The position numbers were made by a program, and so were the translations under genes. Below, piece after piece: positions 4,979 to 9,178 of a stretch of DNA of 9,178 nucleotides. Origin of the DNA: JAPUDQ01 sp049291395 (GTDB lineage: Bacteria > Patescibacteriota > Saccharimonadia > Saccharimonadales > Saccharimonadaceae); the NCBI GenBank assembly GCA_049291395.1, contig JBATPJ010000026.1, positions 1-9,178 of the forward strand, written 5' to 3'. Numbering within the stretch: position 1 is the stretch's first letter; the number at the start of each line of letters is the position of its first letter. The notes below the pieces were generated by a model, which saw nothing but the letters and a program-made list of their open reading frames with translations, was not told the DNA's origin and ran no database searches.

Positions 4979-7528
4979 ATGAATCTTCCAAAAACCTATG
5001 AGCCGCAACAATACGAACCAACCGTCTACGGCCTGTGGGAGTCGACGAACGCCTTTGCCTCATCGGGTCAGGGGAAACCGTACTGTATCGTGATGCCGCC
5101 GCCAAATGCCAATGGCAATCTCCACATCGGTCACTCACTCGATATGAACCTCAAGGATATCTCTGTCCGTTATCACCGGATGATTGGCGATGATGCGATT
5201 TTCATCCCCGGATCAGACCATGCCGGCTTTGAGACCTGGGTTGTCTACGAAAAATACCTGATAGGGCAGGGTAAGAGTCGCTTTGACTTCAGCCGTGAAG
5301 AGCTCTACGACCAGGTCTGGGACTTCGTCGAGGCCCGCCGCGGCGACATGGAGCTACAGCTCCGCGCACTCGGTATCAGCTGTAGCTGGGCAGATGGCGT
5401 CTTCACGCTCGACAAGAAGGTGATTAGCACCGTCTACGACACCTTCCACAAGATGTGGGATGATAAGCTGATTTACAGAGGTGAGCGGATTGTTAATTAT
5501 TGCACGACACACCAGACAAGCTTTGCCGACATCGAAGTCGTCCACAAAGAAGAGAAGGGCAAGCTCTGGTACATCTCGTACCCCCTCCTCGATCACGTCG
5601 GTGAGATCGTCATCGCCACGACCCGTCCCGAGACACTGCTCGGTGATACCGCCGTCGCTGTCAACCCGACCGACGAGCGCTACAAACACCTGATCGGCAC
5701 TCGTGTCCAGCTACCTATCGTCGAGCGTGAGATCACGATCGTCGCTGATGAAGCTATCGACCCTACCTTTGGTACTGGCGCCGTCAAAGTGACGCCAGCA
5801 CACGACCCGGTTGATTTTGAGATTGGCGAACGACATCACCTCGAGGCCATCCAGGTGATCGGTACTGATGGACGCATGACCGACAAAGCCCCCAAAGGCT
5901 TTCAGGGCAAGACAGTCCTTGAGGCTCGCGAGCTACTACTCAAACAGCTCGAAGCAGGGGAGTACGTCAAAAGTGCCGAGGACTATACGCACCAGGTCGG
6001 CCACTGTTACAAATGCGGTACCATCATCCAGCCACTTCTGATGGATCAGTGGTTTATCCGCGTCAAACCGCTTGCTGACCGGGCGATCGAAGCCATCAAA
6101 TCCGGCGCGATTACCTTCAACCCAGCCAGCAAAGCCCGTGAGATCACTAGCTATCTCGAACAACTCCGCGACTGGAACATCAGCCGCCAACCAGCCTGGG
6201 GTATCCCAATCCCTGCCTTCCAAAACACCAGCGATCCGAGTGACTGGATATTTGATGAAAACGTAGAAAACACAACGATTACCAGAGGTGGCAAGACCTA
6301 CAAACGCGAAGAAGACACTTTCGACACGTGGTTTAGTTCCGGCCAATGGCCTTACATCGTGACCGATGTCCTGACCGACGGCGACCTCAAGCGATTTTAC
6401 CCGACCGACCTCATGGAGACGGGCAGCGACCTGCTCAGGCCATGGGTCTCGCGCATGATCATGTTTGGACTCTACCGAACAGATACCATACCGTTCAAAC
6501 ACGTCTACATGCACGGCATGGTGCTCGACGAAAAAGGCCAAAAGATGAGCAAAAGCAAAGGCAATGTCATCAACCCGATGGATATCCTCGGCGAATACGG
6601 CTCAGATGCCCTCCGGATGGGTATCGTCGCCAAACGCAGCCCGGGTCAAAACCAAGCCTTTTCGACCGCTAGTGTCGTTGCGGGGCGCAATTTCTGCAAC
6701 AAACTCTGGAACATGGCTCGCTACGTCGAGAACAAAGTCGATAGTTTCGACGACCGCTCACCACAGCCCGCCAGCCCCGCCGACCACTGGGTAATCCGTC
6801 AGCTGACGACAGCTGCGAGAGAGGTAGGGGAGCTGATCGACGCCTATGCCTATGCTGAGGCCGTCGACCGTGTCTACCACGTCATCTGGGACGATGTCGC
6901 CGACTGGTACATCGAGGCGAGCAAACAGAGTGCAGGGCAGGGAATGCTTGGCTGGGTACTCGAGACCTGTCTCAAACTCGCTCATCCATTTGCGCCGTTT
7001 GTCACCGAGACGATCTGGACGACACTCAAACTCGATGATACGTTGCTGATCCGCTCACCGTGGCCCGTCGCGACAAATTATAACGTGATCGCGGCCGGTG
7101 AATTTGACGCGCTCCGTGCGCTTATCACCGAAACGCGCTATGTCGCCAGCGAACTCCCGGGCAAACAAACGCTACTCTACGAACACGACTCGCTCATCGA
7201 AGATAACAGAGGTCTGATCGCCCATCTGGCGCGCCTCGAGGACGTCATCCATGTCGATCAGCCTCGCGGCCTCCGACTCGCCGTACCCAACCGCGAAGCC
7301 TGGCTTGATGTTGACCAAGAGACCCTCTACGACCACCAGTCCAAACTCGAACTTCGCCTGGTCAAATGCCGCGACGACGTCGACCGCCTCCAGGCTCGAC
7401 TCGCCAACGACAGTTACGTCGCATCAGCCCCAGCACGTCTCGTCGAAGAGACCCGCTCCCAGCTCACCGAACAGCTCGCTCTCGAGAAAAAGCTCATCAA
7501 AGAGCTCGAAGTCCTGGCAGACAAATAA
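4979..7528 (+). CDS. valS: Valyl-tRNA synthetase
   Basis: This class I synthetase charges tRNA-Val with valine and edits mischarged threonine. Residues are counted from the ATG at 4979, giving 849 aa. Motifs are PPNANGNLHIGH with HIGH at 49-52, GSDHAG (79-83 region), the CP1 editing domain at about 190-340 with TTRPETLLGDTAVAVNP (214-230) and GTGAVKVTPAHDPVDF (265-280), a possible zinc knuckle CYKC (343-346), DTWFSSGQWP (449-458) and KMSKS (522-526). The anticodon-binding helical domain spans about 590-710, and a charged coiled coil at about 785-848 is typical of ValRS. The GTGAVKVTPAHDPxDF block and the C-terminal coil separate it from IleRS and LeuRS, although GIPIP (408-412) replaces the usual ValRS GHRIP. 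The ATG fits the family start; a TTG 60 bases upstream adds an unrelated tail and is rejected. Confidence 0.95.
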   Translation: MNLPKTYEPQQYEPTVYGLWESTNAFASSGQGKPYCIVMPPPNANGNLHIGHSLDMNLKDISVRYHRMIGDDAIFIPGSDHAGFETWVVYEKYLIGQGKSRFDFSREELYDQVWDFVEARRGDMELQLRALGISCSWADGVFTLDKKVISTVYDTFHKMWDDKLIYRGERIVNYCTTHQTSFADIEVVHKEEKGKLWYISYPLLDHVGEIVIATTRPETLLGDTAVAVNPTDERYKHLIGTRVQLPIVEREITIVADEAIDPTFGTGAVKVTPAHDPVDFEIGERHHLEAIQVIGTDGRMTDKAPKGFQGKTVLEARELLLKQLEAGEYVKSAEDYTHQVGHCYKCGTIIQPLLMDQWFIRVKPLADRAIEAIKSGAITFNPASKAREITSYLEQLRDWNISRQPAWGIPIPAFQNTSDPSDWIFDENVENTTITRGGKTYKREEDTFDTWFSSGQWPYIVTDVLTDGDLKRFYPTDLMETGSDLLRPWVSRMIMFGLYRTDTIPFKHVYMHGMVLDEKGQKMSKSKGNVINPMDILGEYGSDALRMGIVAKRSPGQNQAFSTASVVAGRNFCNKLWNMARYVENKVDSFDDRSPQPASPADHWVIRQLTTAAREVGELIDAYAYAEAVDRVYHVIWDDVADWYIEASKQSAGQGMLGWVLETCLKLAHPFAPFVTETIWTTLKLDDTLLIRSPWPVATNYNVIAAGEFDALRALITETRYVASELPGKQTLLYEHDSLIEDNRGLIAHLARLEDVIHVDQPRGLRLAVPNREAWLDVDQETLYDHQSKLELRLVKCRDDVDRLQARLANDSYVASAPARLVEETRSQLTEQLALEKKLIKELEVLADK

Positions 7529-7569
7529 TAACCAGTAGGCTATCGCTACTGGTTATCGTCGTCTTTTTT
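7528..7569 (+). terminator. Intrinsic terminator after valS
   Basis: An 11-bp perfect stem (7528-7538 with 7546-7556) has a 7-nt loop and is followed by seven bases and six T residues (7564-7569). It starts at the last base of the valS stop codon. The gap before the T-run is longer than ideal, but position and stem strength make it a convincing terminator. Confidence 0.75.
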
Positions 7570-7581
7570 ATATTACCGCCG

Positions 7582-7599
7582 AACGAGCACGGGCTCGTT
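7582..7599. repeat. Small hairpin between convergent genes
   Basis: AACGAGC and GCTCGTT form a perfect 7-bp stem around a 4-nt loop, 15 bp beyond the stop codon of the minus-strand exported-protein gene. There is no T-run on the minus-strand side, so a terminator role for that gene is possible but weak. Confidence 0.4.
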
Positions 7600-7614
7600 T
7601 CGCGTTCAGGACAT

Positions 7615-8010
7615 CTATCCTGCAAGCGCGTAGGCGAGTGTCAAACGAGCCATAAACATCATTTCGATCACCTTGACCCCGAGAGGTTGCTCTTCTTCGA
7701 CCTCTTCGCGCTCACGGCGAGCAAGGAGGGCTGAGCTATCGCCGAACGATTTGTTCATAGATTTATTCATGCCAGGGTCTTTGACCATGGTTTTGTCGAC
7801 ATGGCTATGGAGGTCACCGATCGATTTGGCTACGGTCGAGTCATCGACTTTCTTTGTGCTGGCATCGTCAGTAAACGACACTTTAGATCTCAAACTACTC
7901 CCCGACGCGATATCTTTGGCGTGCGTCGACGTCAGGAAGACGGCAAGCACCAGGAAAGACGAGAGGCAGGCAGCGAAGAAGCGGTGGAGTTTTGATATGT
8001 TTGTTTTCAT
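7615..8010 (-). CDS. Predicted exported small protein, function unknown
   Basis: I do not recognise a family for this 131-residue protein. It opens with a classic Sec-type signal: basic MKTNISKLHR, a hydrophobic core at about 11-27 (FFAACLSSFLVLAVFLT), and a likely cleavage site after THA (29-31). The mature part at about 32-95 is hydrophilic, rich in Ser, Lys and Asp, with a repeated MNKS (81-84 and 85-88). An acidic run REREEVEEEQ (99-108) precedes a moderately hydrophobic tail at about 113-131 (GVKVIEMMFM then ARLTLAYALAG) that could anchor it in the membrane or form an amphipathic helix. A strong own promoter (TTGACA-N17-TAGTAT) supports its being a real gene. No Shine-Dalgarno is present in the short leader. 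It lies downstream of the HIT gene on the same strand but has its own promoter. Confidence 0.75.
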   Translation of the reverse strand: MKTNISKLHRFFAACLSSFLVLAVFLTSTHAKDIASGSSLRSKVSFTDDASTKKVDDSTVAKSIGDLHSHVDKTMVKDPGMNKSMNKSFGDSSALLARREREEVEEEQPLGVKVIEMMFMARLTLAYALAG

Positions 8011-8024
8011 GGTGAACTAAGTAC

Positions 8025-8053
8025 ATACTAGCACAAGCTTTATGTTTTGTCAA
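8025..8053 (-). promoter_or_regulatory. Strong promoter of the exported-protein gene
   Basis: On the minus strand a perfect TTGACA (8048-8053) is 17 bp from TAGTAT (8025-8030), which is itself preceded by TGC. The predicted start point near 8018 leaves a leader of about 8 nt before the ATG at 8010, with no Shine-Dalgarno. It lies just after the HIT stop codon. Confidence 0.75.
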
Positions 8054-8064
8054 TAATAGGTTGT

Positions 8065-8448
8065 TTAGTAGAGAAGTCGTTCGGTCATGTCGAGCAGCTC
8101 GTCTTCGCCAGCTTCATATGGCTCAGAGCGAAAGTCATCGATAGTCTCACAGGGGATGAGGTGGATATGGGCATGCGGTACCTCGAAGCCCTCGACTTTC
8201 ATACAGACGCGTTCGACTTGCAGCTCATCGCGCATATTTTGCGCCAGCAGCTTCGCTGTATGCATCAGCGCCAGGAAGTCTTCCTCTTCAAGCTCCTCGA
8301 TATGGTCGACCTGCGCACGTGGCACGACGAGGGTATGCCCGGGCTGGACAGGGTTGATATCGAGAAAAGCAAACGTCCGCTCATCCTCATATACCTTGTG
8401 ACAAGGGATGTCGCCGTTCATTATCTTGGTAAAAATACTTGGTTTCAT
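8065..8448 (-). CDS. HIT-family nucleotide phosphohydrolase (Hint-like)
   Basis: HIT proteins hydrolyse nucleoside phosphoramidates or related AMP-lysine and dinucleotide substrates through a nucleotidyl-histidine intermediate. The 127-residue protein starts with the typical SIFTKIMNGDIPCHKVYEDE, has FAFLDINPVQPGHTLVVPR (26-44) and the histidine triad HAHIHL with H92, H94 and H96; by family precedent the middle one is the nucleophile. It then carries an acidic C-terminus. Length is normal for a Hint-type protein. The exact substrate cannot be told from sequence. An extended -10 box ends 6 nt before the ATG, predicting a leaderless mRNA. The gene is divergent from the transposase, with a REP-like hairpin between them. 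Confidence 0.95.
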   Translation of the reverse strand: MKPSIFTKIMNGDIPCHKVYEDERTFAFLDINPVQPGHTLVVPRAQVDHIEELEEEDFLALMHTAKLLAQNMRDELQVERVCMKVEGFEVPHAHIHLIPCETIDDFRSEPYEAGEDELLDMTERLLY

Positions 8449-8454
8449 ACCCTA

Positions 8455-8463
8455 ATTATATCA
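8455..8463 (-). promoter_or_regulatory. Extended -10 promoter of the HIT gene
   Basis: The minus strand reads TGA-TATAAT and then exactly 6 nt to the HIT ATG (8448), which puts the expected start point on the A of the start codon. No -35 consensus is present: the -35 position (about 8478-8483) falls inside the left REP-like hairpin. Confidence 0.6.
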
Positions 8464-8476
8464 TCCCCCAAAATCC

Positions 8477-8502
8477 CGAGGGGTAACCCCTCGTAGGTGT
8501 TA
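8477..8502 (+). repeat. Left REP-like hairpin and inverted repeat
   Basis: The core CGAGGGG-TAA-CCCCTCG (8477-8493) can form a 7-8 bp hairpin and is followed by TAGGTGTTA. All 26 bases are the reverse complement of 9129-9154. GTAG follows the hairpin, resembling the tetranucleotide of REP elements, but on the 3' side. It covers the -35 positions of both the HIT and transposase promoters. Confidence 0.85.
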
Positions 8503-8508
8503 ATCGTG

Positions 8509-8517
8509 TGATATAAT
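8509..8517 (+). promoter_or_regulatory. Extended -10 promoter of the transposase gene
   Basis: TGA-TATAAT is followed by exactly 6 nt and then the ATG at 8524, the mirror image of the HIT promoter. The transcript should start on the ATG. No Shine-Dalgarno is seen. The -35 position (about 8489-8494) lies inside the left REP-like repeat. Confidence 0.6.
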
Positions 8518-8523
8518 CACAAT

Positions 8524-9126
8524 ATGCCTGCACGAAATGTCATGAAAGAGTATGATATCCCTGCATATTATCACGTATATAATCGTGGATCGGCGGGGAG
8601 AACTATCTTTCACGATACTGAAGATCATCAGAAATTCTTATCACTTGTCGCTCGCTATCTCGGATATGGCGAACGATCAGATAACCGCGGCTATATCTAT
8701 CCAGAATTTGCGGTTGAGATCATTGCATACTGCCTGATGACAAATCATTATCATTTTCTGATGTATCAAGAACGTGATATTGATGCGATATCAAAGCTAA
8801 TGCATGCTGTTTCGACTGCCTACACGATGTATTTCAACAAAAAATATAAGCAGCAAGGGCACTTGTTCCAAAGCACTTTCAAGGCCTCACGGATCGCAAA
8901 TGAAGCGTATCTGATGCATATCACAAGGTATATTCATATGAACCCGAATGATTATGATGCGTATCATTGGTCGAGCCTCGGTACTTACCTGGGTGGTGAC
9001 CACCCAAAATGGCTGAAACCGGGAAGGGCCGTCACGATGAGCCCGGCACAGTACGGCGCGTTTCTCAATGACTATAATGATAGAAAAGCTGAGCTAAAAT
9101 TACTCAAATCAATGCTCGCAGACTAA
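8524..9126 (+). CDS. REP-associated tyrosine transposase (RAYT, Y1/HUH family)
   Basis: RAYTs are HUH single-strand nucleases related to IS200/IS605 TnpA that cut and join at REP hairpins. The 200-residue protein has the opening YHVYNRGSAGRTIF (16-29), the metal-binding HUH motif in MTNHYHFLM with H75 and H77, the GHLFQSTFKA block (112-121), and RYIHMNPNDYDAYHWSS (135-151), where Y136 aligns with the catalytic tyrosine of the E. coli RAYT (in YIYINP). All catalytic parts are present and the frame is intact, so it may be active. The start is set by the family N-terminus and the promoter 6 nt upstream. Hand-counted lines are 37-42% GC in the first two-thirds but about 67% near 9001-9060, so the gene looks foreign or under different constraint. 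Confidence 0.93.
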   Translation: MPARNVMKEYDIPAYYHVYNRGSAGRTIFHDTEDHQKFLSLVARYLGYGERSDNRGYIYPEFAVEIIAYCLMTNHYHFLMYQERDIDAISKLMHAVSTAYTMYFNKKYKQQGHLFQSTFKASRIANEAYLMHITRYIHMNPNDYDAYHWSSLGTYLGGDHPKWLKPGRAVTMSPAQYGAFLNDYNDRKAELKLLKSMLAD

Positions 9127-9128
9127 AA

Positions 9129-9157
9129 TAACACCTACGAGGGGTTACCCCTCGTAG
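9129..9157 (+). repeat. Right REP-like hairpin and inverted repeat
   Basis: CTACGAGGGG (9135-9144) pairs with CCCCTCGTAG (9148-9157) around TTA, a perfect 10-bp stem. Positions 9129-9154 are the exact reverse complement of the left repeat. It starts 3 nt after the transposase stop and may also act as a terminator, although the nearest T-run begins about 11 nt beyond the stem. Confidence 0.85.
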
Positions 9158-9178
9158 AATTTGGCTTCTTTTTTGGGT

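Larger units (their letters stand above)
8477..9154 (+). mobile_element. REP-RAYT element: transposase gene between inverted REP-like repeats
   Basis: A Y1-type transposase gene is bounded by a perfect 26-bp inverted repeat (8477-8502 and 9129-9154), each end holding a palindrome. This is the arrangement of RAYT loci, where a single-copy domesticated IS200/IS605-like transposase lies beside the REP hairpins it processes. The first two-thirds of the gene are clearly AT-richer than the neighbours. No target-site duplication was seen, as expected for HUH enzymes. Confidence 0.75.

Noticed and set aside
5936..6541. 201-codon open frame on the minus strand
   Set aside because: It is antisense to the central part of valS, with no motif or start signals.
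9135..9178. Right REP-like hairpin as a simple intrinsic terminator
   Set aside because: The T-run starts about 11 nt after the stem, and the same 26 bases recur inverted upstream of the gene, which a terminator alone does not explain. A secondary terminator role remains possible.
1..9178. UGA recoding as seen in Gracilibacteria and SR1
   Set aside because: All conserved genes read through without in-frame UGA and end at family-consistent stop codons, so the standard code is sufficient.

Overview
The window is gene-dense and carries ordinary bacterial housekeeping genes in the standard code, with UGA used as a stop. Several traits fit a small-genome Patescibacteria/CPR lineage such as Saccharibacteria: a Mur ligase without its N-terminal UDP-binding domain, a compact GroES, an unusual TsaD, a ValRS with diverged core motifs, and a RAYT-type transposase opening with a YHVYNRG motif. 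This placement is inferred from gene character and is not proven. Hand-counted lines inside valS reach about 63% GC, whereas lines in the first two-thirds of the transposase gene are about 37-42%.

Layout. Positions 1-3495 are on the minus strand. They hold a Mur ligase (2182-3486), a PgcA-type phosphohexomutase (340-2118) and the start of groES (1-260, cut by the window edge). groES has its own promoter with a perfect CIRCE operator (310-336), so it should be under HrcA heat-shock control. The Mur ligase and the mutase are 60 bp apart and may be co-transcribed. The mutase stop codon lies 3 bp from the CIRCE.

From 3558 transcription runs on the plus strand: tsaD (t6A tRNA modification), a 200-bp intergenic region with repeats, promoter-like and hairpin elements, then valS (valyl-tRNA synthetase) ending in a hairpin terminator. 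Both plus-strand genes serve tRNA function, but no operon logic beyond proximity is visible.

From 7615 the minus strand carries a small predicted exported protein of unknown function (7615-8010) and a HIT-family hydrolase (8065-8448). The right end is a self-contained REP-RAYT element: a Y1/HUH transposase gene (8524-9126) flanked by a perfect 26-bp inverted repeat whose core is a GAGGGG/CCCCTC hairpin. The left copy lies between the divergent HIT and transposase promoters.

The most interesting cross-cutting signal is in the starts. The Mur ligase, tsaD, HIT and transposase genes have an extended -10 box (TGN-TATAAT or TATACT) only 6-9 nt before the start codon and no convincing Shine-Dalgarno. 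This predicts leaderless or nearly leaderless mRNAs. groES, by contrast, has a normal leader with AGGAGG. I found no CRISPR array, tRNA, rRNA or defence island.
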